The notes under the pieces were generated by a model. It was not told where the DNA came from. It saw only the letters and a list, made by a program, of their open reading frames with translations, and searched no databases. Positions 35,858-44,270 of a stretch of 64,000 bases of DNA are shown one piece after another. Each line of letters opens with the position of its first letter. Position 1 is the stretch's first letter. The position numbers and the translations under genes were made by a program. Location: contig NZ_CP114039.1 in NCBI RefSeq assembly GCF_026965535.1, forward strand, positions 7,779,461-7,843,460. The letters run 5' to 3'. This DNA is from Corallococcus sp. NCRR. GTDB lineage: Bacteria > Myxococcota > Myxococcia > Myxococcales > Myxococcaceae.

Positions 35858-37066
35858 TTACTGGAGGGCTTCGAGCAGGGCCGCCTGGAGTGCCTTCCGG
35901 TTCTCGGGGAAGCGCTGGTTGGGATAGGGCCGGGCTCCGCTCAGGATGTCTTCGTACTGCTGGTACATGGGGTCGGAGCGTGCGGGCTCCTGCTGGTAGA
36001 AGGCACGGCTGGCCTGGAGCAGGTAGCGGGGCCGGGTGCCCTGGGGGCCGTCCTCGCTGAAGGCGATGAGGTTGCGCGTCGCGGGGGCCTGCATGAACGA
36101 CGTGAAGGCGCGGGCGTCCTCCGCGCACGTCCCGGTGCAGTTCGCGTTGAGCACCAGCGCATCCACGAAGACCGCCGGAGCCGAGCCCGCGCCCAGCGGG
36201 ACCGAAATCACTTCCGGGAGCGGCATGGAGGGCTGGGACTGGAGGATGTAGAACAGGCGCTCGGTGTAGCCCATGAAGCCGTTGGCCTGCTCCTGGGCGA
36301 AGGCCACCTCCGCCATCGTGTTGTCCGCGTAGCTGCCATCCAGGCACGGATTGACGCCCGCTTCGAGCGAGCAACTGTCGACGACGTCCGAGAACGCGCT
36401 CAGCGTCGGTGAGTCGAGCGGCAGCGAGATGGCGCGCGAGAGCGCATCCCCCGGATGCGTGTCCGCCCAGGCATCGATGTACGAGGAAGGCAGCGTCCAG
36501 CTCCCGTCGAAGTTCGCCGCCAGCGGGCGCTTGCCGGGAGAGGCCTCGCGGAGGATTCGCGCGAGCGAGGCGCTGTCGGTCGCGGACCGGATGTCCGGGG
36601 TCCGCGAGTAGACGACGTAGGTGCACAGGTAGGTGGGCACGCCGTACTTCTCGCCGCCAATGCTGACGGTCTCCTCCGCCGCGGAGTGCACGACGCCCGC
36701 CTCCAGCGCGACTGGTTGGATCCACTTCTTCTCCGCGAGCGAGCCAAGGATCAGCGTGTCCACCTCCACGACCTGGGCGGCCCCGGTCCCCGTGCCGAGC
36801 AACTGGTTCAGCGTCCCGCCCTCATCCAGGTCATAGACATCCAGGTTGGCGTCGAACACGACGTCCAGGTCGATGTCCGGATGGGCCGCTTCGAAGTCGG
36901 ACTCCAACCGCTGCTCCAGGCGCGCGAAGCCGTCCCCCGCGGAGTCGGGGATGTATGGGAACAGGACCGCCTTCAGCGGACGCTTCGGAGTGGGGTCGGG
37001 ATCGGAGGAGTCCGAGCAGGCGCTCAGGACCAGGACGGCGGGGCAGATCAAGGCTCTCCAACTCAT
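35858..37066 (-). CDS. Exported lipoprotein of the thiaminase I (thiamine pyridinylase) family
   Basis: The 402-residue protein has a signal peptide with lipobox LSAC (Cys 17) and a periplasmic-binding-protein fold: LKAVLFPYIPDSAG, a segment VVEVDTLILGSLAEKKWIQP and the substrate loop GEKYGVPTYLCTYVVYSR. In characterised thiaminase I a Cys (113 in the Paenibacillus enzyme) attacks the pyrimidine and a Glu (241) in GYSE acts as base. Here Cys148 sits in VPTYLCTYV and Glu269 in ANGFMGYTERLFY, in the same order and nearly the same spacing (121 against 128 residues). It therefore probably cleaves thiamine outside the cell, although a thiamine or pyrimidine binding protein of the same fold remains possible. 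It is monocistronic as far as can be seen. ATG 37066 fits the signal peptide. Confidence 0.78.
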   Translation of the reverse strand: MSWRALICPAVLVLSACSDSSDPDPTPKRPLKAVLFPYIPDSAGDGFARLEQRLESDFEAAHPDIDLDVVFDANLDVYDLDEGGTLNQLLGTGTGAAQVVEVDTLILGSLAEKKWIQPVALEAGVVHSAAEETVSIGGEKYGVPTYLCTYVVYSRTPDIRSATDSASLARILREASPGKRPLAANFDGSWTLPSSYIDAWADTHPGDALSRAISLPLDSPTLSAFSDVVDSCSLEAGVNPCLDGSYADNTMAEVAFAQEQANGFMGYTERLFYILQSQPSMPLPEVISVPLGAGSAPAVFVDALVLNANCTGTCAEDARAFTSFMQAPATRNLIAFSEDGPQGTRPRYLLQASRAFYQQEPARSDPMYQQYEDILSGARPYPNQRFPENRKALQAALLEALQ

Positions 37067-37134
37067 TGCAGGTGACCTCTTCGTGGGGGTGCCCGCTGGA
37101 ATGCGAGCGGTCGAGGCGGGATGATGACCGGGTG

Positions 37135-37530
37135 ATGAGCGCTTCGAAACGGGTGATGGCGGTGCTGGTGTTCCTCGCGGCGATGCCCGCCTGGGCCGTT
37201 GATATATGCAACTTCGGAGGAGGGATTCTCCTCCCGCCGGTCTACGTCTGGCTTGGCATCGCCTGGATGATCGGCCTGGATGTGCAGGAGCCTCGCTCCG
37301 TGCAGATGGCCCTCGGGGGACTGGTCATCGGGGGGCTGCCCGCCCTGGGCGTGATCCTCTTCTGGCTGAGCAGTTCGTTTCACGAGTCGAAGCTGGAACA
37401 TGAGACGCTGTTCTGGTGGTCCCTGGCGGCGCTCATCCTCCTGCTCACGTCGCACGTATGGGCCTTCTGGCGGCTCCTCAAGCGCGTTCCAACGAACAAG
37501 GGCCACAGCTGCCAGCCGTCACAGCCCTGA
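37135..37530 (+). CDS. Small polytopic membrane protein
   Basis: From ATG 37135 the protein is 131 residues with four hydrophobic segments (VMAVLVFLAAMPAWAV, PVYVWLGIAWMIGL, MALGGLVIGGLPALGVILFW and SLAALILLLTSHVWAFW). The first may be a signal anchor. Charged residues sit on the final loop and tail. No known family. It diverges from the thiaminase-like gene with 68 bp between starts and could share its regulatory region, but its function is unknown. Confidence 0.65.
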   Translation: MSASKRVMAVLVFLAAMPAWAVDICNFGGGILLPPVYVWLGIAWMIGLDVQEPRSVQMALGGLVIGGLPALGVILFWLSSSFHESKLEHETLFWWSLAALILLLTSHVWAFWRLLKRVPTNKGHSCQPSQP

Positions 37531-37562
37531 ACCCTCCAGAGTGGCGGCTGCGTGGCCCGCGC

Positions 37563-38555
37563 CTAACGCCCCAAGAAGGCGCGCATCTCGGAGATGACCT
37601 CCGCCTGGCGCGGGAGCCAGAGGTAGTGCCCCGCGCCCGGGAGCGTCACGAGCTTCCAGTTCGGCAGGCTCTTGAGCAGGGCCTCCTGCTCGGCCTCGTG
37701 CTGGCGCAGCACCGGAAGGAAGACCCGGGCCCGCTCGCGCAGGTCCTCGGGGACGTTCTCCGACTTCGACAGGAACTCCACCCAGCCCGCGAAGGCCGTG
37801 TCATCGGAAATGGCCAGCACCGGGCCCCGCAGCTTCGCGTAGTCCGGCAGGGCCGCGCCCCGGATGCACTGCTCCGTCGCCTCCGGCAAGCGGCGGTAGC
37901 GCAGGTACGCTCCCGTGCCAGCGTCGAACTCATACGCTTGATCAATCTCATGCGGCGGGAACGGTCCGCCCAGGTCACGCGCCAGCAGCGCCGTCACCGC
38001 CTCGCGTGACGGCTGCCCGTCGAGCACGGTGAACGGCAACGGCGGCAGCGGACCGGGCTTCAGGAACCCGGCGATCTCTCCCCTGTTGTCCGTGGCATCC
38101 AGGAAGATGAACGCCTCCACGCGCTCCGGATGGTTCAGCCCCATCCAGTTCAGCTCATCCCCCGCGAGCGAATGCCCCACCAGCGTCGCCTTCGCGAGCC
38201 CCAGGCCGTCCATCGCGGCCAGCACGTCGTGCCCCAACGTCGCGCTGTCGTAACCGGTGGCCGGCCAGCTCGACGCGCCAAAGCCGCGCCGGGTGAAGGC
38301 ATAGACGTGGTGCGTGGCGATGAACTCCGGTGCCAGCACGTCGAAGACGTGGGCCGTGCTGCCCGCGCCCGGTAGGAACACCAGCGCCGGCCCCTTGCCG
38401 CCAAAGTCGAGCACCTCCAGCTCGACCTCCTGCGCCACTCGCACCCGGCCCACCTGGTGCAGCGGGTCCGCCGGGCCGCCGGGCGGCGGTGACGGCGTGG
38501 TCGCACAGGCGGAGATCAACAGCACCCACGACAGACGAAGCCAGGACGTTCGCAT
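37563..38555 (-). CDS. Lipoprotein alpha/beta hydrolase
   Basis: The 330-residue protein carries a lipobox LLISAC (Cys 17) after a short signal peptide, then an alpha/beta-hydrolase domain. Visible features are LVFLPGAGSTAHVFDVLA (HG-like oxyanion loop), the nucleophile elbow LVGHSLAGDE with Ser, and the C-terminal His in LPGAGHYLWLPRQA. The catalytic acid is probably an Asp around residue 245 (LAISDDTAF). It is likely an outer-membrane or periplasmic esterase-like enzyme; the substrate cannot be read. ATG 38555 gives the best signal peptide. It diverges from the CHAP-like lipoprotein gene (113 bp). Confidence 0.85.
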   Translation of the reverse strand: MRTSWLRLSWVLLISACATTPSPPPGGPADPLHQVGRVRVAQEVELEVLDFGGKGPALVFLPGAGSTAHVFDVLAPEFIATHHVYAFTRRGFGASSWPATGYDSATLGHDVLAAMDGLGLAKATLVGHSLAGDELNWMGLNHPERVEAFIFLDATDNRGEIAGFLKPGPLPPLPFTVLDGQPSREAVTALLARDLGGPFPPHEIDQAYEFDAGTGAYLRYRRLPEATEQCIRGAALPDYAKLRGPVLAISDDTAFAGWVEFLSKSENVPEDLRERARVFLPVLRQHEAEQEALLKSLPNWKLVTLPGAGHYLWLPRQAEVISEMRAFLGR

Positions 38556-38668
38556 GGGCGGAAACCTTTGCATGGTCCTCCGCGACAACGAAACGGACTC
38601 AAGTCTGAGAATCACGCTTGGCTTCAGCGTAATTTTCCAACCTTCACTGAATCCCCCCTTGGAGACAG

Positions 38669-39592
38669 ATGATTCGCTCGAACTGGATGACGTGGTCCCC
38701 TGCCCTGTGGGTGTCCGCGGGCCTGATGCTGGCTGCGTGCGGCGGCCCGGAGGTGGAGGCTCCCGGGCCGGGAGTGTCTGCCATTGGCACGGTGGAGGGT
38801 GAAGCGAACTCGCCCATCTATGACCGGGCGCGTGCGTACGCCGCAGCCAATCCCAAGCGCGACGGCGGGTCGTGGAACCAGTGGTGCGGTTCGCTGATGG
38901 TCCGCTTCGGGCAGCTTCCGGACTCCGCCGTGCGCCCCACCGCCATCGAGGCCTACCGCGCTTCGCGCATCGTCTCGACGGACGCGTCGAAGGCGCTGAC
39001 CGGGGCCTTCCACTGGTGGGACATCGGATCCGCGGGCCACGTGGGCGCGGACCTGAACGGCGGCGGTGGCACGGTGTTCATGGCCACGTACAACCTCTCC
39101 CAGTCGTGGGGGGATGCGATTGGCGTCAACAGCGTCTCCGGCTACTCGTCGAAGACGGGCGCGCGCTACCTGGGCTGGTCCATGGACTACGCGGGCGGGA
39201 AGATCGCTGGCGGTGGCCAGGCTCCGGGCGGCGGCTCCAGCAGCCTGCCGCAGACGACCACCGAGTTCGACGGCATCCCGGGTGAGATCTATTACAAGCG
39301 CATCCAGACGGTGGGCCAGCGCGACTACGGCTACACGGGCCCCATCGACGGGGTGACGGGGCCAATCACGGAGAAGCTCCGCGTGCGCATCACCGCGCGC
39401 GAACTGAACCGGCGCGGCAGCCCTCGCACCTCCGCCGAGGACGATGGCATCCCCGGCTCCATCTACTGGACCCGCGTGCAGACGGTGGGCCGCGCTTTCG
39501 GCTACACCGGCCCCATCGACGGCGTCCCCGGCGCGAACACGTACAAGGCCGAGCATCAGATCTGCGCGTACGCCGTCAACCGCGCGTTCTGA
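38669..39592 (+). CDS. CHAP-like cell-wall hydrolase lipoprotein with two C-terminal repeats
   Basis: The 307-residue product has a lipobox LMLAAC (Cys 24). The next 120 residues look like a CHAP/NlpC-type amidase: Cys in SWNQWCGSLMVRFG (about residues 68-81) and His in GSAGHVGADLN (about 119-130), the order of the Cys/His pair in that clan. The C-terminal third consists of two repeats of about 68 residues, each with DGIPGxIYxxRxQTVG and GYTGPIDGVxG; these look like peptidoglycan or wall-binding units. Such proteins may lyse prey walls. SD GGAG precedes ATG 38669 by 4 nt. A strong GC hairpin lies just after the stop. Confidence 0.75.
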   Translation: MIRSNWMTWSPALWVSAGLMLAACGGPEVEAPGPGVSAIGTVEGEANSPIYDRARAYAAANPKRDGGSWNQWCGSLMVRFGQLPDSAVRPTAIEAYRASRIVSTDASKALTGAFHWWDIGSAGHVGADLNGGGGTVFMATYNLSQSWGDAIGVNSVSGYSSKTGARYLGWSMDYAGGKIAGGGQAPGGGSSSLPQTTTEFDGIPGEIYYKRIQTVGQRDYGYTGPIDGVTGPITEKLRVRITARELNRRGSPRTSAEDDGIPGSIYWTRVQTVGRAFGYTGPIDGVPGANTYKAEHQICAYAVNRAF

Positions 39593-39607
39593 TCCCGCCC
39601 GGTGCCC

Positions 39608-39635
39608 CACGGCGCGGTGCGTGAACCGCGCCGTG
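39608..39635 (+). terminator. Strong hairpin after the CHAP-like lipoprotein
   Basis: CACGGCGCGGT (39608-39618) and ACCGCGCCGTG (39625-39635) form a perfect 11-bp stem with a 6-nt loop, 16 bp after the stop at 39592. It is followed by AAAAG on the plus strand, so no T-run is present; it is probably a terminator or 3' stabiliser. Confidence 0.55.
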
Positions 39636-39720
39636 AAAAGCCATGTCCCCGCTCCTCCCCGGTCGCCATTCGCGGCGGCCTCGGGGTAGCCTGCGGGCCT
39701 CTCCACGGAAGAGGGGGCCC

Positions 39721-41925
39721 ATGCGCGTTGTACCGTCTGTCCTGGAATCCGTCACCGTTCACGCCGAGGGCGCGCTGTGCACGCGCGCGTTCGTGCTCTC
39801 GCCCGAGAACGGACACCTGCCCGGCCAGGTCCGCATCGACGGCCTGCCGCTGTCCCTGCGCACGGGCTCGCTGCGCGCCCGGGTGGTGGAGGGCCCGCCG
39901 GACCTCCTCGTCCGCGACCTGAAGCCCACGTTCGATGTGCGGGTGCCGCCGGAGTCGGAGCTGCCCGCGGAACAGCACGCGCTCGAAGCGGCGGAGGCCA
40001 CGCTGGCCGCCGTGCATGGCCGGCTGGAGCGGGTCCGCGCGGAGATCGCGGCGCTGCGCGGCCTGACGCCCACCTGGCCGGCCGTGCGCAAGGGCCATCC
40101 CCCGCGCGAGGCCCCCCTGTCCTCGATGTTGGCCCTCACCGGCTTCGTCGAAGCGGAGCTGGCGGAGCTGCAGGCCCAGGAGCTGGACCTGGCGCGCCAG
40201 CACCGCGACGCCACGAATGAGCTGGAGCTGCGCCGCCGCCGCGTCCAGGAGCTGTCCTCCGCGCGGAGCGTGGACCGGGCCCGGCTGTTCCGCGCGGCGC
40301 TGCTGACGCTGTCCGGCCCCATCGCCGCGAACGCGGACGCGCGCCTGGTGCTGGAGTACGCGGTGGCCGGCGCGCGCTGGGTGCCCACCTATGACCTGCG
40401 CCTGCCGCGCACGTTGGAGGAAGGCACGCTGCGCATGCGCGCCGCCGTCGTCCAGCGGACCGGCGAGGACTGGATGGGCGTGCGGCTGGCGGTCTCCACC
40501 GCGAGCCTGGAGCGGCGCGCGGAGGTGCCGGAGCTCAAGTCGCTGCGCATCGGACGCAGCCAGCCCGTCCCCGCGCGCTCGGGGTGGCGTGAACCCGCGC
40601 CCGGCCTGGAGGAGCTGTTCGCGGGCTACGATGCCCTGCACATCGCCCGCCCGGAGCCGGTCCCCCCCAAGCCTCAACCGCCGCCCATGCCGGTCATGGA
40701 GAGCGCGTACGAGCAGGAGGAGCGTTACAAGGAAGCGGCCTCATTCGGTAGCGCGCCCGGAGCAGCGCCCAGCGTGTCCGCGCCTCCTCCGCCCATGGCG
40801 CCAGCCCCCAAGGCCTCGGGGGCCTTTCTGGGAGGGGCGCGTCCCTCGCGCAATGTCACCAGCGGCGGCCCGGCACCGAGCATGCCTCCCCCCCGCGGCG
40901 GTGGCGGCATGGACCGCCTGCGCAGCAAGAAGCGCGCGGTCGAGGAGGACGACTTCGATGGCGCCCCGATGGCGGATGAGTTGTTGGATGAAGAGGGCGG
41001 CGCGGGCGATGAGCTCGGGCGCGCGGCGGGCGTGGAGCCGGCGGACCGGCTGTTCGACTACGACTCGCTGACGCTGGCCTCCGCGGCCTCACCGGCGGAG
41101 CGCGGCCGGTTGCGTCCCCGCTCCGCGCTCGTCTCCCAGGCGATGCTGTCCATCACCTCGGTGAACGTGCAGGTGGAGGTGGTGCGCCTGGAGGCCCAGG
41201 CCTTCGTCATCGCCGAGTCCGTGAACAGCGTGGCGCCGCCCACCTGGTCCGTGCCGCCCCATGACTCCGCCCGCCACTTCGACGCGCGCTTCGACGCGGA
41301 GGCCGTCGCGGACGTGCCGTCCGACGGCGCGTGGCACACCGTGCCCATGCTGACGGTGCCCCTGGAGCTCAAGGCCGAATACGTGTGCGTGCCCTCCGTG
41401 GAGCCGCGCGTCTTCCGCACGGTGCGCCTGGACAACGCCTCCCCGCATCCGCTGCTCGCGGGGCCGGTGGACGTGACGCTCGGTGACGAGTTCCTGATGA
41501 CGTCACCCATGCCCACGCTGGGGCCGGGCGAGACGCAGCGGCTGGGGTTGGGCGTGGAGGAGGCGCTCCAGGTGGCGCGCAACACCCGCTTCGACGAAAC
41601 CTCGGGCGGCATGTTCGGCAACAGCACGGTGCTCACGCACCATGTCTCCGTGGAGGTGGCCAACCACCTCTCCCGCGCCGCGAACATCGCCATCTCCGAG
41701 CGGATCAGCGCGGTCCCCGAATCGCAGAAGGACATCAAGGTGGAGGAGGCGGAGGTGGCGCCGCCCTGGCAGAAGCCCACGCCGCTGCCGGGTGAAGAGG
41801 CGGTGGAGGGCGAGCGGGTGTGGCGCGTGAGCGTCCCCGCGGGAGAGAAGCGTTCGATGAAGGCGACGTGGGTCGTGAAGCTGCCCGCCAGCAAGATGCT
41901 GAACGGCGGGAACCGGAGGACGTGA
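39721..41925 (+). CDS. DUF4139 (MuiA-like) protein, first copy
   Basis: The 734-residue protein resembles the mucoidy-inhibitor A / DUF4139 family: N-terminal beta domain (VLESVTVHAEGALCTR), a long coiled coil (about residues 80-185), then the DUF4139 domain with YAVAGARWVPTYDLRLPR and GEDWMGVRLAVSTAS. A long Pro/Ala/Gly-rich low-complexity insertion sits in the middle (about 315-450). The conserved C-terminal core reads LDNASPHPLLAGPVDVTLGDEF and ETQRLGLGVEEALQVAR. Function in the family is unknown. No signal peptide. ATG 39721 follows a GGAAGAGGGG site. It overlaps by one base with a shorter homologue (41925-43484), evidence of tandem duplication. Confidence 0.82.
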   Translation: MRVVPSVLESVTVHAEGALCTRAFVLSPENGHLPGQVRIDGLPLSLRTGSLRARVVEGPPDLLVRDLKPTFDVRVPPESELPAEQHALEAAEATLAAVHGRLERVRAEIAALRGLTPTWPAVRKGHPPREAPLSSMLALTGFVEAELAELQAQELDLARQHRDATNELELRRRRVQELSSARSVDRARLFRAALLTLSGPIAANADARLVLEYAVAGARWVPTYDLRLPRTLEEGTLRMRAAVVQRTGEDWMGVRLAVSTASLERRAEVPELKSLRIGRSQPVPARSGWREPAPGLEELFAGYDALHIARPEPVPPKPQPPPMPVMESAYEQEERYKEAASFGSAPGAAPSVSAPPPPMAPAPKASGAFLGGARPSRNVTSGGPAPSMPPPRGGGGMDRLRSKKRAVEEDDFDGAPMADELLDEEGGAGDELGRAAGVEPADRLFDYDSLTLASAASPAERGRLRPRSALVSQAMLSITSVNVQVEVVRLEAQAFVIAESVNSVAPPTWSVPPHDSARHFDARFDAEAVADVPSDGAWHTVPMLTVPLELKAEYVCVPSVEPRVFRTVRLDNASPHPLLAGPVDVTLGDEFLMTSPMPTLGPGETQRLGLGVEEALQVARNTRFDETSGGMFGNSTVLTHHVSVEVANHLSRAANIAISERISAVPESQKDIKVEEAEVAPPWQKPTPLPGEEAVEGERVWRVSVPAGEKRSMKATWVVKLPASKMLNGGNRRT

Positions 41926-43484
41926 TGCGCACTTCCATTCTGTTGCCCCTGATCAAGGTGACGGTCCTGGAGGACCGGGCGCTCGTCGAGCGCAGCGGCA
42001 CGGTGAAGCTGCCCCCGGGCCCCAGCCGCCTCGTGGTGGACGGGCTGCCGGCGGTGGCGGTGGACCGCTCGCTCCAGGCGAAGCTCGCCGGCGGCATGGT
42101 GACCCAGGCCAGCCTGCGCCGCTCGATGCGCGCGGTGCTGCCCGAAGCGCTGCGCGAGCACCACTCGGAGCTGGCCCGCCGCGCCTTCGAACGCGAACAG
42201 GTGCTGGCGCGCGCCCAGGCGGAGATACGGCGCCTGGAGGCGAAGCACGGCCTGCTGGAGACCGCGCGCCGGGACATCCTCCGCGCCATCTCCGAGCGCA
42301 CCGGCGCGGGAGAGGCGGATCCCGCGAAGTGGAAGGAACAGCTCGCGACGGTCCGCCAGGAGCAGACCGCGACCGACGATCAACTGCGGCAGGCCCGCCG
42401 TGAGCTGGGACGCCTGGAGCGGCAGCACATCCAGGAGACCCGCGACCTGATGTCGCGCACGGAGGTGCCGGAGCCCACGCTGGACGTGCGCGCCGAACTG
42501 GACGTGAGCCACGCCGCGGGCGGTGAGGCGACGTTGACGCTCAGCTACCTGGTGCCGTGCGCCGCGTGGCGGCCGGCCTACCGCGCGGTGCTGGGGCTCG
42601 CGGAGTCAGCGTCCTCGGTGACGTTGGAGTGCGAGGCCGTGGTCTGGCAGAACACCGGCGAGGCGTGGAAGGACGTGACGCTTGCCTTCTCCACGGCGAG
42701 GCCCACGCTGGGCGCCACGCCGCCCCGGCTCACCGAGGACTGGCTCTCCCTGCGGGAGAAGACGTCGCGCGAGAAGCAGGTGGTGGACGTCTCCATCCGT
42801 GAGGAGTCGCTCCAGGAGACGGGCGAGGCGGGAACGACGAAGGCCGCGGACGCGCTGCCCGGCATGGACGACGGCGGAGAAGCGGTGACGCTGTCCGCGC
42901 CGCACAAGGCGACGGTGCCGTCGGACGGCGAGGCGCACCGCGTGGCGCTGTTCACGTTCACGTCGCCGGCCACGTCGGAGCTGGTGGCCTGTCCGGAGCA
43001 GTCACCGCTGGTGCACCGCGTGGCGAAGTTCGACAACACGGGGCCGGCGGTGTTGCTCGCGGGACCGGTGGACCTGGTGCGCGCCAACGGCTACGTGGGC
43101 CGCGCGCAGCTCAAGTTCGCGGGCCGGGGTGAGCGCCTGAAGCTGGGCTTCGGCAGCGAGGACTCGCTGCGCGTGTCGCGGCAGGTGGACGTGGGCGAGG
43201 AGGTCGCCCGCATCACCGGCCGGCGCACGCGCACGCAGAAGGTGAAGCTGTTCGTCTCCAACATGGGCGCGAAGCCCGCGGCGCTCGCGGTGGAGGAGCG
43301 CATGCCGGTGTCGGAGGTGGAGGCCGTGGAGGTGGCGCTGCTCAAGGACGCCACGAAGCCCGCGCCCACCAAGGTGAGCGACGAGGGCATCGTGCGCTTC
43401 GAGTTGAGCGTACCGCCGCGCTCCCGTCAGACGGTGGCCTTCGGCTTCACGGTGGCCAGCGCCGCGAAGGTCTCGGGCATCTAA
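41925..43484 (+). CDS. DUF4139 (MuiA-like) protein, second copy
   Basis: This 519-residue protein is a diverged copy of the previous gene: VTVLEDRALVERSGTVKLPP, a coiled coil (about residues 80-170), YLVPCAAWRPAYRAVLGLAE and GEAWKDVTLAFSTARP, then DNTGPAVLLAGPVDLVRANG and RGERLKLGFGSEDSLRVSR. It lacks the long low-complexity insert of its neighbour. ATG 41925 shares one base with the previous stop (TGATG) and has GGAGG seven bases upstream, so translation is coupled. The two proteins may form a heteromer or act in sequence; this is inference. Confidence 0.82.
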   Translation: MRTSILLPLIKVTVLEDRALVERSGTVKLPPGPSRLVVDGLPAVAVDRSLQAKLAGGMVTQASLRRSMRAVLPEALREHHSELARRAFEREQVLARAQAEIRRLEAKHGLLETARRDILRAISERTGAGEADPAKWKEQLATVRQEQTATDDQLRQARRELGRLERQHIQETRDLMSRTEVPEPTLDVRAELDVSHAAGGEATLTLSYLVPCAAWRPAYRAVLGLAESASSVTLECEAVVWQNTGEAWKDVTLAFSTARPTLGATPPRLTEDWLSLREKTSREKQVVDVSIREESLQETGEAGTTKAADALPGMDDGGEAVTLSAPHKATVPSDGEAHRVALFTFTSPATSELVACPEQSPLVHRVAKFDNTGPAVLLAGPVDLVRANGYVGRAQLKFAGRGERLKLGFGSEDSLRVSRQVDVGEEVARITGRRTRTQKVKLFVSNMGAKPAALAVEERMPVSEVEAVEVALLKDATKPAPTKVSDEGIVRFELSVPPRSRQTVAFGFTVASAAKVSGI

Positions 43485-43498
43485 AGAATCGCCACGCC

Positions 43499-44263
43499 AT
43501 GCCCTTCGCGACGAGGTCCGGCCGCCGCATCCACTATGAGGTCCAGGGCCATGGCCCTCCCCTGCTGCTCCTGCACGGCCTGCTCCAGTTGGGCTCGCAC
43601 TGGTCGCTCAAGGGGTATGTGCCCGCGCTGACGGACGCGTACACGGTGGTGACGTTCGACTCGCTGGGGCATGGCCAGAGCGACACGCCGCACGACCTGG
43701 AACCCTACGCGCTGAGGCATCGCGTGGAGGACGCGCTGTCGGTGCTCGACACGCTGTCCATCGACCGGGCGCATGCGTGGGGCTATTCGATGGGCGGCTG
43801 GACGGTGTGTGGCCTCGCGGCCTTCGCGCCGGAGCGGCTGGCGTCGTATGTGGTGGGCGGCTGGGATCCGGTGGTGGGTCTGCCCGTGGCCTACGCGGCC
43901 CTGGAGAAGCAGCTCAAGCCTGGGACAACCGTGGACTGGTTCCAGATGCTGCTAATGGGAGCACGGCGCGCGCCAGAGCTGGCGGAGGCCATCGACGCGG
44001 GAGACCTGGACGCGCTCCGGCTGTGCCTGAAGGCCTGTGAGACGTCGGCGGGCCTGGATGAGGCGCTGGTGGGCTCCAGCAAGCCGGGGCTGCTCTACTG
44101 CGGCGCGATGGACCCGTACCACGACTCCATGAAGGCCGTGGCGCGGCGGGCCGGCGCGGCATTCGCGACCATCGAGCACGCCGACCACGGCGGCGCCTGG
44201 GCGAAGGCGCCCAAGGTGTTGCCGCACGTGCTGCCGTTCCTCGAATCCGTCACACGACGTTGA
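43499..44263 (+). CDS. Alpha/beta hydrolase
   Basis: The 254-residue protein has the hydrolase pattern: IHYEVQGHGPPLLLLHGLLQ (HG loop), FDSLGHGQSDTP, nucleophile elbow AWGYSMGGWTV (Ser about residue 100), the acid region LLYCGAMDPYHD and the final His near IEHADHGGAW. No signal peptide; cytoplasmic. The substrate is unknown; the family includes esterases, epoxide hydrolases and C-C hydrolases. It lies 14 bp after the second DUF4139 gene and 7 bp before the next gene, which suggests a four-gene transcript from 39721 to 45470. Confidence 0.85.
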   Translation: MPFATRSGRRIHYEVQGHGPPLLLLHGLLQLGSHWSLKGYVPALTDAYTVVTFDSLGHGQSDTPHDLEPYALRHRVEDALSVLDTLSIDRAHAWGYSMGGWTVCGLAAFAPERLASYVVGGWDPVVGLPVAYAALEKQLKPGTTVDWFQMLLMGARRAPELAEAIDAGDLDALRLCLKACETSAGLDEALVGSSKPGLLYCGAMDPYHDSMKAVARRAGAAFATIEHADHGGAWAKAPKVLPHVLPFLESVTRR

Positions 44264-44270
44264 GCTTGAA

